Counted from the first letter of the stretch, positions 44,180 to 55,964 are shown. The stretch: 64,000 nucleotides of DNA from Pycnopodia helianthoides (GCA_032158295.1 JASTWB010000035.1:1-64000), one strand, 5' to 3'. Numbers and translations: made by a program. Notes: generated from the letters alone by a model not told the origin.

Positions 44180-45109
44180 CCAGAAACTGGGGCGCTGTAC
44201 TCCTTTTTCGAAACTTTGACATTATCGGTCGTACTAGCGCCCTACTCCTAGAATTATGAGGTTCCATGAACCTCATAGAGGTCCATGTACAAACTACAAT
44301 ACAAAACTTTTTTTCATTTACGTTTCTGCACCTGGAGTTCTCATTTGAAATCGGATCTCGCCAAAATTAGGCTCTATGCAGTACGTGTTCCTTGGAATCT
44401 CATTGAGCGTTGCATGGGTCAAGAAAATCCACTCCGCAAATTTAAAATTGTTAAAAAGCAATAAATTCATACCGGCATTCCCAGTCCTCTTCAAACAGTG
44501 TGAGTGTTATAACAAATATGGCGCTTGCTGCGCTCGCAAAGGTCTACCGAACAAACTGGTACTCCGCGCACAGCAACGCTGGTCCCGGCAACTGTAGGTT
44601 GGTTTTGTACACACATCATGTGACTCCAGCGCCATATTTGTTATAACACTCACACTGTTTGAAGAGGACTGGGAATGACCGGAAGAATTTATTGCTTTTC
44701 AACAATTTTAAATTTGCGGAGTGGATTTTCTTGACCCATGCAACGCTCAATGAGATTCCAAGGAACACGTAGAGCCTAATTTTGGCGAGATCCGATTTCA
44801 AATGAGAACTCCAGGTGCAGAAACGTAAATGAAAAAAAGTTTTGTATTGTAGTTTGTACATGGACCTCTATGAGGTTCATGGAACCTCATAATTCTAGGA
44901 GTACTAGCGCCCCAGGAACTTATTGTACGTAACGACAGCAATCTTCATTTTAGTGATCCCACTCTCAGCAGAATCCACAGTGCCTCAACCGTGAAGACCA
45001 CGCGGTTGAGACAGGAGGGCACCCGTCTAATTGATGGGTTCACTACCTCGCCCAATCGCGTAGTCGTCAAAATTTCGAAAAAGGAGCACAGCGCCCCAGT
45101 TACTGGGTC
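44180..45109. mobile_element. Long nested inverted repeat (foldback)
   Basis: Outer inverted ends of about 44 bp (44180-44223 and 45066-45109) share GGGGCGCTGT and TTTTTCGAAA. Inner arms at 44244-44525 and 44628-44902 are about 280 bp long and nearly identical when inverted; the left arm has about seven extra bases near 44377. The loop is 102 bp. About 160 bp lies between inner and outer ends on the right only. Matching protein frames on both strands are a result of the palindrome. Non-autonomous element. Confidence 0.93.
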
Positions 45110-45581
45110 TAACTCGAACCCAACCCAACCCATGCTCATTTGGTCAACTTTTATTACGCAATTTGTGCTCGTTAAGATTTTTAAATGCAGATGTAACTAG
45201 GTCAGAATATGTTGGTAGGGCGCTATGATCGTTGAGTGTAATCGTTTGAAAAATATTTTCATGTTTTTCAAATGCTTAGTACTCAGTCATAGTAGTATCT
45301 GCCATTTCATACCTTTTTAATAGGTACAAAATTTTAGATTCTGATTTAGCTGCAATAATTGTAACAGCCATCGGGAGGATAGGGTTACGATTATCGTAAC
45401 TTATTCTGAAAAGAAATTCTCAAGTTACTTCAAAAAATATAAATAATAAGTAACTAGTAATAAGTATCTTTCAAATTTTAGAACCTTGACCGAGTGGGAA
45501 TTCTCATTTTCCTCTTCAATAAAATTATCCAATGCTAATGTTCTGTAAACTAGTCTATTTAATAATCATAGACCCTCTCAC

Positions 45582-45945
45582 GGTAATATGCGCCATGTTG
45601 AATCTGACCTGTGCACCTTGGTGCATTATTTTATTTTAAAACTGATATTTACAGGGATCGGAACTGTACTCCTGCTTCTCACGCTGTGTGTCAATTGCGA
45701 TTATCAAGTTGCGAAATAAACAACTCACCTTGGCGCATGGTGTAGATTTAACAAGGAGCCTACCGTGAAAAGGTTTGACATGTACATGTACTAGATTTCT
45801 CTTAGGTTTGTAAATAAGAATATGATATAGCTAAGTTCCCTACCTCCCCTTTCCAAATGACATTCTATGTTGAAAAGTTCAGATTTACGTGCACTATAGT
45901 GTGCACCAAGGTGCACTGGGCAGATTCAACATGGCGCATATTACC
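45582..45945. mobile_element. 364-bp inverted-repeat element
   Basis: Ends of about 44 bp start GGTAATATGCGCCATGTTGA and are inverted with three or four mismatches. Each contains the palindrome-like TGCACCTTGGTGCA. No target duplication seen. Non-autonomous MITE-like element. Confidence 0.85.
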
Positions 45946-46059
45946 ATGTCAGTTGTCCCTTTGGATGTCAATTAATCAATGTTTTTGGCGTAAAGTAAAA
46001 AAGAATGACATGACAATGACACTTCAATGGAAGTTAACCCTTGACCTCCTCTGTGACCT

Positions 46060-49000
46060 CAATCGATATTGAGGTCACCTCATTGTGATCACATGTTTAT
46101 CAATTGTTATTGATTTTTTGACAGGTAAACATGTCCAACCTTGACATTTGGCAGGGTGACAGAAGAACAGGGGCATCGACTATGGGGTTACAAGGTCAGT
46201 AGTCTTGTTGAATGTCACTTTTTTGTTGTAAAAAGAACACCGATGACGTCCTGACAAGGGTCATTGACCTATGGGCTGACAATGTCAGTCATCCTTTTGG
46301 AGGTCACTTAATTGATGGTTTTTGGCGTTAAGTGAAAACTAATTATGATATCATGACAATGACACTTCAAAGGTAGTTAACCCTTGACCTCCTCTGTGAC
46401 CTCAATTGATATTTGGATCATGTGTTACTCAATTTTTGACAGGTAAACATGTCATGACCTTGACCTTTGTAAGGGTGACAGAAGAGGTCAAGGTTCATTG
46501 ACCTATGGGTTGACAATGTCAATTATCCTGTTGGTTGTCACTTAATCTATGGTTTTGGTGTAAAGTGACAACCGATGATGTAATGACAATGACACTTAAC
46601 CTCTTCTGTGACCTCAATCAAAATTGAAGTCACACCTCATTTGGATCATGTGTTAATCAATTTTCATTGATTTTTTGACAGGTGAACATGTCATGACCTT
46701 GACATTTGGCAGGAAGACAGAAGAGGTCCTATGGGGTGACAAGGTCAGTAGTCCCTTTGAATCTCACCTAATTGTTAGTTTTTACTGTGAAAAGGAAACC
46801 AATGATGTCATGACAATGACACTTCAGTGGCAGTTAACCCTTGACCTCTTCTATGACCTCCATCAATATTGAGGTCACACCTCATTTGGATCATGTGTTA
46901 ATCAATTTTGTTCTGATTTTTTGACAGGTGAACATGTCATGATCCTGACCTTTGGCAGGATGACAGAAGAGGTCAAGGATCATTGACCTATGGGGTGACA
47001 AGGTAAGTTATCCTGTTGGTTGTCAGTTAATGTATGGTTTTGGTGTAAAGTGACAACCGATGATGTAATGACAATGACACTTCAGTGGCAGTTAACCCTT
47101 GACCTCTTCTGTGACCTCCATCAATATTGAGGTCACACCTCATTTGGATCATGTGTTAATCAATTTTTATTGATTTTTTGACAGGTGAACATGTCATGAT
47201 CCTGACCTTTGGCAGGATGACAGAAGAGGTCAAGGTTCATTGAATTATGGGTTGACAATATCAGTTATCCTGTTGGTTGTCAGTTAATGTATGGTTTTGG
47301 TGTAAAGTGACAACCGATGATGTAATGACAATGACACTTCAGTGGCAGTTAACCCTTGACCTCTTCTGTGACCTCCATCAATATTGAGGTCACACCTCAT
47401 TTGGATCATGTGTTAATCAATTTTTATTGATTTTTTGACAGGTGAACATGTCATGATCCTGACCTTTGGCAGGAAGACAGAAGAGGTCAAGGATCATTGA
47501 CCTATGGGGTGACAAGGTCAGTAGTCCCTTTGAATCTCACCTAATTGTAAGTTTTTACTGTGAAAAGGAAACCAATGATGTCATGACAATGACACTTCAG
47601 TGGCAGTTTACCCTTGACCTCTTCTATGACCTCCATCAATATTGAGGTCACACCTCATTTGGATCATGTGTTAATCAATTTTCATTGATTTTTTGACAGG
47701 TGAACATGTCATGACCTTGACATTTGTAAGGGTGACAGAAGAGGTCAAGGTTCATTGACCTATGGGTTGACAATGTCAATTATCCTGTTGGTTGTCACTT
47801 AATCTATGGTTTGGTGTAAAGTGACAACCGATGATGTAATGACAATGACACTTAACCTCTTCTGTGACCTCAATCAAAATTGAAGTCACACCTCATTTGG
47901 ATCATGTGTTAATCAATTTTCATCGATTTTTTGACAGGTGAACATGTCATGACCTTGACATTTGGCAGGAAGACAGAAGAGGTCAAGGACCATTGTCCTA
48001 TGGGGTGACAAGGTCAGTAGTCCCTTTGAATCTCACTTAATTGTTAGTTTTTACTATGAAAAGGAAACCAATGGTGTCATGACAATGACACTTCAGTGGC
48101 AGTTATCCCTTGACCTCTTCTGTGACCTCCATCAATATTGAGGTCACACCTCATTTGGATCATGTGTTAATCAATTTTGTTCTGATTTTTTGACAGGTGA
48201 ACATGTCATGATCCTGACCTTTGGCAGGATGACAGAAGAGGTCAAGGATCATTGACCTATGGGGTGACAAGGTCAGTTATCCTGTTGGTTGTCAGTTAAT
48301 GTATGGCTTTGGTGCAAAGTGACAACCGATGATGTAATTTCTGACACTTCAGTGGCAGTTAACCCTTGACCTCTTCTGTGACCTCCATCAATATTGAGGT
48401 CACACCTCATTTGGATCATGTGTTAATCAATTTTATTGATTTTTTGACAGGTGAACATGTCATGATCCTGACCTTTGGCAGGATGACAGAAGAGGTCAAG
48501 GTTCATTGACCTATGGGTTGACAATATCAGTTATCCTGTTGGTTGTCAGTTAATGTATGGTTTTGGTGTAAAGTGACAACCGATGATGTAATGACAATGA
48601 CACTTCAGTGGCAGTTAACCCTTGACCTCTTCTGTGACCTCCATCAATATTGAGGTCACACCTCATTTGGATCATGTGTTAATCAATTTAATTTTCATTG
48701 ATTTTTGACAGGTGAACATACCATGACCTTGACATTTGGCAGGAAGACAGAAGAGGTCAAGGATCATTGACCTATGGGGTGACAAGGTCAGTAGTCCCTT
48801 TGAATCTCACCTAATTGTAAGTTTTTACTGTGAAAAGGAAACCAATGATGTCATGACTATGACACTTCAGTGGCAGTTAACCCTTGACTTCTTCTATGAC
48901 CTCCATCAGTATTGAGGTTACACCTCATTTGGATCATGTGTTAATCAATTTTCATTGATTTTTTGACAGGTGAACATGTCATGACCTTGACATTTGTAAG

Positions 49001-49950
49001 GGTGACAGGAGAGGTCAAGGATCATTGACCTATGGGGTGACAAGGTCAGTAGTCCCTTTGAATCTCACCTAATTGTAAGTTTTTACTGTGAAAAGGAAAC
49101 CAATGATGTCATGACTATGACACTTCAGTGGCAGTTAACCCTTGACCTCTTCTATGACCTCCATCAATATTGAGGTTACACTAATTTGGATCATGTGTTA
49201 ATCAATTTTTCATGATTTTTTGACAGGTGAACATGTCATGACCTTGACATTTGGCAGGAAGACAGAAGAGGTCAAGGATCATTGACCTATGGGGTGACAA
49301 GGTCAGTTAACCTGTTGGTTCTCAGTTAATGTATGGTTTGTGTGTGACAACCGATGATGTAATGACAATGACACTTCAGTGGCAGTTAACCCTTGACCTC
49401 TTCTGTGACCTCCATCAATATTGAGGTCACACCTCATTTGATCATGTGTTAATCAATTTTTCTTGATTTTTTGACAGGTGAACATGTCATGATCCTGACC
49501 TTTGGCAGGATGACAGAAGAGGTCAAGGTTCATTGAACTATGGGTTGACAATATCAGTTATCCTGTTGGTTGTCAGTTAATGTATGTTTTGGTGTAAAGT
49601 GACAACCGATGATGTAATGACAATGACACTTCAGTGGCAGTTAACCCTTGACCTCTTCTGTGACCTCCATCAATATTGAGGTCACACCTCATTTGGATCA
49701 TGTGTTAATCAATTTTCATTGATTTTTGACAGGTGAACATACCATGACCTTGACATTTGGCAGGAAGACAGAAGAGGTCAAGGTTCATTGACCTATGGGT
49801 TGACAAGGTCAGTAGTCCCTTTGAGTCTCACTTAATTTTTGGTTTTAGAGTAATGTGAAAACCAATGATGTCTTGACAATGACACTTCAGTTGCAGTTAA
49901 CAGGGTGACAGAAGAGTTCAAGTGTCACTGACCTATTAGGTGACAATATT
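46060..49950 (+). repeat. Array of fifteen ~256-bp units
   Basis: Unit anchors (TTTTTGACAGGT) fall at 46121, 46439, 46678, 46924, 47181, 47438, 47696, 47934, 48193, 48447, 48718, 48966, 49223, 49474 and 49729. Two monomer types differ after the anchor: P has CAGTAGTCCCTTTGAATCTCA and Q has TATCCTGTTGGTTGTCA. The order Q-P-Q-Q-P repeats from 46439 and from 47696 (1,257 bp), and partly from 48966. Units are full of AGGTCA/TGACCT. Each has a T-rich stretch and CAG like a splice acceptor, then after about 75 bases GTCAGT or similar like a donor. Confidence 0.95.
46126..46194 (+). CDS. Exon-like segment at array start
   Basis: After TTTTTTGACAG and before GTCAGT, this segment is open throughout and begins V-N-M-S-N-L-D-I-W-Q-G. 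The equivalent segments in the inner array units contain stops. It could be the seed exon from which the array grew, or open by chance over 23 codons. No family recognised. Confidence 0.2.
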
Positions 49951-50059
49951 ACCTGTCCCTGGTATTGAAGGTTCACCCTTGACCTGTTTTAAGATCTCAA
50001 TTGGTATCAAGGTCACACCAATAAAACTAAGATTTCAATAAAGTAAATTAACTTGTTTA

Positions 50060-50750
50060 TCATGAAATACTTGTATTGAATATATTTGTTTGTTTCACAC
50101 TAACAGCACAGGTTTTCTAATTATTAGACTTACAGCCACTCTCTATCCACCATTTGTCCTTTATTTACTGGCACAGGGTTATGTCATTAGTCAACTCACA
50201 GTCACCCACAAACTACATGTACTTGTTTATCATTCATGTGACGGCTCAGATTGTGATCCTGAACACACAAGCCACTCTCAAACTGCTTGTGATCATTTAT
50301 GTGATGCCACATATCATGATCTTATTCCACTCATAGCTACTCTCAGACAACTTATAATCATTCATGTGTTGGCACAGGTCTTGATCATTCATAAAATCAC
50401 CGCCACACTACAACAAGTGCTGGTCATTGCTGTAAACTCAATGCTAGGATCAAAAAACTGCTAGTCTCACCCATGCCTGCAAAAGTTGTACTCGCTAGTA
50501 AAGTCAAGACTAGACTCTATGCAATCACTGCTAGTCGTACCCATGACGGCACAAGTTGCACTCACAAGTAAACTCAATACTGGACTCAAGTCACTGGAAG
50601 TCATACCCATGACAACAAAAACCTGTGACGGCACAAGTTGTACTCACTAATAAATCCACTGCTAGACACGTCATACCTGTGACTGCACATGTTGGGTTTT
50701 ATCAGTTAGCTCATTTGGATCATGCGTTTATACATTTTTATTGATTTATT
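50060..50750 (+). repeat. Diverged repeats with a TGACGGCACA core
   Basis: Degenerate copies of a 50-60 bp module recur: GTGACGGCTCAGATTGTG, GTGTTGGCACAGGTCTTG, ATGACGGCACAAGTTGCACT, GTGACGGCACAAGTTGTACT. TCATTAGTCAACTCACAG at about 50186 matches the core of the 54-bp array at 55965. It looks like the older pool from which the homogeneous arrays expanded. The 124-codon frame across it is not convincing as protein. Confidence 0.65.
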
Positions 50751-50756
50751 TAACAG

Positions 50757-50831
50757 GTAAACATGTCACGACTTCGATACTTGGCAGGGTGGCGGAAGAG
50801 GTCAAGGGCCATTTACCTACGGGATGACCAG
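50757..50831 (+). CDS. Exon-like segment, isolated array monomer
   Basis: A lone relative of the 256-bp monomer, preceded by TTAACAG and followed by GTCAGT. The 75-nt segment is open in one frame (V-N-M-S-R-L-R-Y-L-A-G-W-R-K-R) with phase 0 on both sides. It keeps frame where nearly all array copies do not. No family recognised. Confidence 0.22.
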
Positions 50832-50875
50832 GTCAGTAGCCCCTTTGAATGTCACTTTAATTGTTTGTTTTGTTG

Positions 50876-51991
50876 ATAAACTCACACAAAGCTACAGACC
50901 AGAAACAAGCTGATTGCTGTCCATGAAACGGCACAGGTTGTGGTGTCAAAATTACACAAAGGTACAGACCAGAAACAAGCTGATTGCCGTCCATGAGACG
51001 GCACAGGTTGTGGTGTTAAACTTACACAAGGCTACAGACCAGAAACAAGCTGATTGCTGTCCATGAGACGGCACAGTTTGTGGTGTTAAACTTACACAAA
51101 GGTACAGACCAGAAACAAGCTGATTGCTGTCCATGAGACGGCACAGGTTGTGGTGTTAAACTCACAAAGGTACAGACCAGAAACAACCTGATTGCTGTCC
51201 ATGAGACGGCACAGGTTGTGGTGTCAAAATTACACAAAAGAACAGACCAAAAAAAACCTGATTGCTGTCCATGAGACGGCACAGGTTGTGGTGTTAAACT
51301 CACACAAAGGTACAGACCAGAAACAACCTGATTGCTGTCCATGAGACGGCACAGGTTGTGGTGTCAAAATTACACAAAAGAACAGACCAAAAAAAACCTG
51401 ATTGCTGTCCATGAGACGGCACAGGTTGTGGTGTTAAACTCACACAAAGGTACAGACCAGAAACAACCTGATTGCTGTCCATGAGACGGCACAGGTTGTG
51501 GTGTCAAAATTACACAAAAGAACAGACCAAAAGAAAACTGATTGCTGTCCATGAGACGGCACAGGTTGTGGTGTTAAACTCACACAAAGGTACAGACCAG
51601 AAACAACCTGATTGCTGTCCATGAGACGGCACAGGTTGTGGTGTCAAAATTACACAAAGGAACAGACCAGAAACAACCTGATTGCTGTCCATGAGACGGC
51701 ACAGGTTGTGGTGTCAAAATTACACAAAGGTACAGCCCAAAAATAAGCTGATTGCTGTCCATGAGACGGCATAGGTTGTGGTGTTAAACTAACACAAGGC
51801 TACAGACCAGAAACAAGCTGATTGATGTCCATGAGACGGCACAGGTTGTGGTGTCAAAATTACACAAAGGTACAGACCAGAAACAAGCTGATTGCTGTCC
51901 ATGAGACGGCACAGGTTGTGGTGTTAAACTCACACAAAGGTACAGACCAGAAACAAGCTGATTGCTGTCCATGAGATGGCACAGGTTGTGG
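50876..51991 (+). repeat. 70-bp tandem array, 16 units
   Basis: Each unit includes CTGATTGCTGTCCATGAGAC and GGCACAGGTTGTGGTGT. Between about 51170 and 51650 the units alternate between a TCAAAATTACACAAAAGAACAG form and a TTAAACTCACACAAAGGTACAG form, giving a 140-bp dimer repeated about three times. The unit length is not a multiple of three, so the many 60-codon minus-strand frames are a by-product. Confidence 0.95.
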
Positions 51992-52093
51992 CTTCCATTG
52001 CTTGAACTCTCTGAACTAAACATCCTTACATTCATTCTTTCTTGATTAGTTAAAGTGCGTTGTTTAGTAATTTGAATTTTTGAAATGTTTCAG

Positions 52094-52183
52094 ATGATTT
52101 GTCGTGAAGTACCTGCTGATCAACATTACACATTAAATGGATTATGGAAGATGACGAGTGGAAAACAAACATACATTTCAGAA
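52094..52183 (+). CDS. Exon-like segment after the 70-bp array
   Basis: Preceded by AATGTTTCAG and followed by GTAAGT. Open from its first base as M-I-C-R-E-V-P-A-D-Q-H-Y and ending in phase 1 (S-G-K-Q-T-Y-I-S-E). It resembles the later modules at 53735 and 54945 (shared Q-H-Y, S-G-x-x-T and S/T-E). No known family. One of the better candidate exons of the locus. Confidence 0.3.
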
Positions 52184-52227
52184 GGTAAGTCTTGTATCAG
52201 TTAAAAAAATTATTGGATAGAGTGATG

Positions 52228-52478
52228 GTGTCTTTTTTCCAGTTGATGTCGGGAAGGTTATCATCGCCAGTAATCTGTATGGCAGCACCAGGGTTGTCAA
52301 GACATAACTGTGTGATGGAGCAATTCAAGTCATCCATGTAAGCTTGGTTGCTTTTTTTCGGGAGGTACAAGGAAGCAACAATGATGGATTGGTTTCAATT
52401 AATAATCTTTGCAGCTACAAAATGGATTCAGATTTGGTGGTTATTCAAGCTACTATGGATGCTAATAAGTGCGCCTCC
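52228..52478 (-). pseudogene. LINE APE endonuclease fragment
   Basis: On the minus strand one frame reads I-I-V-A-S-L-Y-L-P, then A-Y-M-D-D-L-N, N-P-G-A-A-I-Q-I-T-G-D-D-N and L-P-D-I-N-W. This matches the apurinic-type endonuclease of CR1/L2-like LINEs, which usually read GGDFNLPDIDW. Here the Phe of D-F-N is replaced by Asp. Two stops lie upstream in the same frame. A relic inserted in an intron-like stretch. Confidence 0.85.
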
Positions 52479-52504
52479 ATAGCCATCGCTCCTGTCATGT
52501 CAGT

Positions 52505-53110
52505 AAACATCATAATAATAATAATACTAATAATAGTCAAATCTTATATAGCGAATCTTATATGTCAAATCTTACATAACTGGAAGAAATTTTTATGCGC
52601 TTTACAAACTTTAAAATTACAAAGATCAAGAGAATGCAAGTTGAAATTGGTTGGATTTAAGATTGGATTTGAAATTGTCCAGGGTAGCAGCTGTTCTAAG
52701 TGAAGATGGTAGGGCATTCCACAACTTGGCTGAGGTGTATGCAAAGCCTTGGAGCCATAAGATTTAGTCCTTGATGCGGTGGCGGTGAGGAAGTTTTGGG
52801 AAGACGAGCGAAGAGATCTATGTAATATTACTATTTAATTTGGAGCAGTTTCAATCAGGGCCTTAAAGGTGAGCAGATAAATTTTGCAATCAATGCGCTG
52901 CCAGATAGGCAGCCAGTGAAGATCCTTGAGAATCGGAGTGAGGTGGTTTGCGTTTCTTGAATAGAGACCAGGCAAGCAGCAGAGTTTGGGATGCGTTGGA
53001 GTTTGTTTATATCTTTGTCCAGGAGACCAGTTAGCAGGCTATTACAGTTGTTGAGGAGAGATGTAGCTAAAGCGTGTACCAGGATTTTAGTGGAGCGTTT
53101 GTCAATAAAG
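52505..53110. repeat. Dispersed repeat remnant
   Basis: Begins with an ATA-rich run and TCTTATATAGCGAATC, then GCGCTTTACAAACTTT, TAGGGCATTCCACAA and GCAAAGCCTTGGAGCC. It has the look of a widespread invertebrate retroelement tail, similar in kind to 42560-43060. Class not assigned. Confidence 0.5.
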
Positions 53111-53734
53111 TTACGTATTTAACAAGTTTTCCTCAATGCAAGGAGACCTTTCGACAAACAGCATTGGAGTTGTGTAACACACAAACAAAAGTGTCCTCAT
53201 AGCCAGGTGGAAAAAATTCTGCTGTGGATAAGGTAGACTTTAGCCAAGTTTCACAGCCATACATGATACCTGGCTTGATAGCTTCCACAAGGTGTCAAAA
53301 TTCTTCACGCTTGGTGTAGATGCTTTGGAAATTAACTTCAATGGTGCGAATATTAAGACGGAAGGACTAGATTCCTTGTTTGGTTGGGGAAGAATTGGCT
53401 AAAGGTGATCCACGCTGGCTTGAGCTTACAGAGCTAGTACATCCTCTCTGTGATGGTGCAGATCTTGATCATTAGTAAAATAGCAGCTGCACTTCAACAA
53501 GTTCTGGTCATCCCTGTGACGGCGCAAAATACATTGTACACCAAGCGTATGCTCCATAGGTGTGCTGTCCAAAGCCTAGTCCATTATAGACAAAGCTTAA
53601 AAACATTTTTGTTTAGTCTGACTTTGGCCATTACTTACAAGTTTGTAGATGCACAGCTTGAATTAATTTTCAATGACACATATACCTTGAATAAACTGTG
53701 GATGTTTTATTTTTCAAATGCTTTGTTCTTGAAG

Positions 53735-53820
53735 GTGCTGCTCTCAAGTCGCTCACCAACATTACATCACAAAGGAAATAATAACTACTGTAAGTGGAGA
53801 AGAAACCAGCACCACTGAGG
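53735..53820 (+). CDS. Exon-like module 1
   Basis: Starts after CTTGAAG and ends at CACTGAGG before GTAAGTAAG. One frame is open throughout (C-C-S-Q-V-A-H-Q-H-Y ... S-G-E-E-T-S-T-T-E). Related modules lie at 54945, 55242, 55781 and 56464, each followed by a GTAAG or GTGAG donor-like site. Entry phases do not chain with 52094-52183, so a protein product is doubtful. Confidence 0.28.
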
Positions 53821-54065
53821 GTAAGTAAGCCTTGCATTTATTGCGACTAACATCATTCTTTAAACATTTTTTCCACACAAAGCTAAACTATGCTTTGTTG
53901 AACATCTAATATCTTTGTAGATTCTATCACAAACTGCATCAATTGACACTCCATTTGAGCCATGCTGCACTTCTGAGTTGCAGTCCTTGAACCCTCCAGC
54001 ATTCCTACCAACTATCAACTGGTAATCCACAGTCAGGGACAACCAGAGCTAGGGTCCGAAAGCTA

Positions 54066-54275
54066 TTATGTGTTCCTGTTGAATCCAAGGTTGACTTCAG
54101 TCCATCCTAAATACGGCATAACATCATCACCACAATGCCACAACACTAAATCTTTAAGTGGGTAAAGTGATCTATCTAGAGTGTCAAAGAACTTTTTGTA
54201 AAGTGTCACTTGGGAACCACTATCCACAAGTACATTCGCCTCTACCCCATCCATCTTGCAATTTGTGATGGTCCT
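54066..54275 (-). pseudogene. Retropepsin fragment of an LTR retroelement
   Basis: The minus-strand frame contains V-D-S-G-S-Q-V-T-L, the aspartic-protease active-site motif (D-S/T-G) of Ty3/Gypsy-type pol proteins, followed by the flap-side region and P-Y-L-G-W-T-E-V. Only about 70 residues are recognisable. No LTRs, RT or integrase seen nearby. It sits between two exon-like modules and is flanked by the locus's own GACGGCGCATGTCTTGATC repeat. Confidence 0.8.
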
Positions 54276-54944
54276 CTTAGTGACGGCGCATGTCTTGATC
54301 ATTACTAAAATCTCAGCAACACTACAGCAAGTGCTGATCCTTTCTGTGACGGCATAGGTCTTCATTATTCATAAAATTGCTGCCACATTAAAACCTTGAA
54401 TACAAACTCATCATTTTTTAGATTGCATTGTACACCAAGCGATGCTTTACTTGTATGAGGTCCAAAGCCAAGTCCATTATAGACAAAGCTGAAAATAAAT
54501 GTTTATAGTCTGCATTTTACGACAACATGACAAAGGCTTGTTCATAAAAATGTAGGTGTAAATTCTGATTAAGATTAATAAAATAGCAGCTGCGCTTCAA
54601 CAAGTTCTGGTCATCCCTGTGACGGGGCAAAATACATTGTACACCAAGCGTATGCTCCATGCCACAGGTGTGCTGACCAAAGACTAGTCCACATTTTTGT
54701 TTAGTCTGCCTTTGGCCGTTAGTACCTAGGACACAAAGTTACAAGGACTTGTTCATAGAAATTTGGGTGTAAATTTTGGTTAAGATTTTCAATGGGTAGA
54801 ATATTTTACTGTAACATTTCTAATACCCAGGATTTGCAACAAATAAACAAGTTTGTAGATACACAGCTTGAATTAATTTTCTATGATAATATATACCTTG
54901 AATAAACTGTAAATGTTTTATTTTTCAAATGTTTTGTTCTTGAA

Positions 54945-55034
54945 GGTACTGCTCTTAAGTCGCTCACCAACATTACCTCACGAAGGGAATAATAACAACT
55001 ACTCCAAGTGGAGAAGAAACCAGCACCACTGAAG
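54945..55034 (+). pseudogene. Exon-like module 2
   Basis: A close copy of module 1 (GTCGCTCACCAACATTAC and GGAGAAGAAACCAGCACCAC shared) followed by GTAAGC. A TAA interrupts the frame that is open in module 1, so coding is not conserved. Confidence 0.4.
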
Positions 55035-55241
55035 GTAAGCCTTGCATTTTTATAAAACGTAATTGCGACTAATGTCATTCATAAAAAGAATGCCAAACAA
55101 ACTACGATGCCCAGCCTTTGGGGAGCATTGAGCTGCCCTGAAGCAACTTTCAAACTACTGTTAGTCATACATCTTTTTAGCCCCCTTTTTCTCAATTTTT
55201 GTGACACATTGAATAAATGTTAATATTTAACATATTTCAGG

Positions 55242-55318
55242 TGGTTCACTCCATGAGATCATGAAGGCAATATTGATGTCTTCTTTGAGTGGAAAAGAAA
55301 CACATCACAGAGGGTGAG
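55242..55318 (+). pseudogene. Exon-like module 3
   Basis: Good borders: ATATTTCAG before and GTGAGT after. Open over 25 codons in one frame. Compared with module 1 it has a 2-base length difference before the donor, so the frame leaving the exon differs. Confidence 0.35.
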
Positions 55319-55780
55319 TCATGCATAATGTGTACAAAGTATTTTTAAATTATTGCAATCATAGAGACGGCCCAAGTTGTGCTCCTCTTCAACCACAGTT
55401 AGTCATGTCCATGACGGCACAAATTTTAAATTGAAACTTTTTGTTTTACCTTTTAATCCATTTAATTTGGTGATAATTTTTAATGACAGAAAGGGTTTTA
55501 TTTGTCACATTTTTACTTCTGATGAATGTCAAACTTAACGGAGGACTGATTTTCAGAACAAATTCTCATTAAAAAAAACAAATCTACCTGTTTACGATTA
55601 CTTGCGATAAAAAATCACAAAGGCTTGTTAATAGCAACTTTAGTGTAAATTGTGAAAGGCTAGAATATTTCCCTGACAGTTTTACCCACAATTTTGGTTT
55701 AAAAAATATGCAGCTGGAATTAATTCCTTTACTACACATAGGTATATATTGAATAAATATGGATGTTTTATGTTTCAGAT

Positions 55781-55829
55781 GCTTTGTTCATGAAGGCACT
55801 AATCTCTACTCACTCACCACACCACTGAG
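55781..55829 (+). pseudogene. Exon-like module 4, short
   Basis: TATGTTTCAG precedes and GGGTAAGCC follows. A truncated relative (GAAGGCACTAATCTC, then TCACTCACCACACCACTGAGG) with most of the middle missing. Confidence 0.35.
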
Positions 55830-55964
55830 GGTAAGCCTTGCAACTTCATAGAAAAACATTGTGACCAACGCCATTCTTCTTTTTAGTTGGAAGTTTCAAA
55901 ATTTTTTAAACATGAAGCTGTACTTTAACCACTGCCACCGCCAAACACACCGGTGCTGATTATT

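Noticed and set aside
44376..44861. Two matching ORFs on opposite strands
   Set aside because: Both are translations of the same inverted-repeat arms, not conserved genes.
50952..52035. Many 60-106 codon minus-strand ORFs
   Set aside because: By-products of the 70-bp array; the unit is not a multiple of three and the same peptide recurs in shifting frames.
53450..53818. 122-codon ORF
   Set aside because: Crosses a LINE-like tail, intron-like sequence and an exon-like module; the frame is not the one open in the module.
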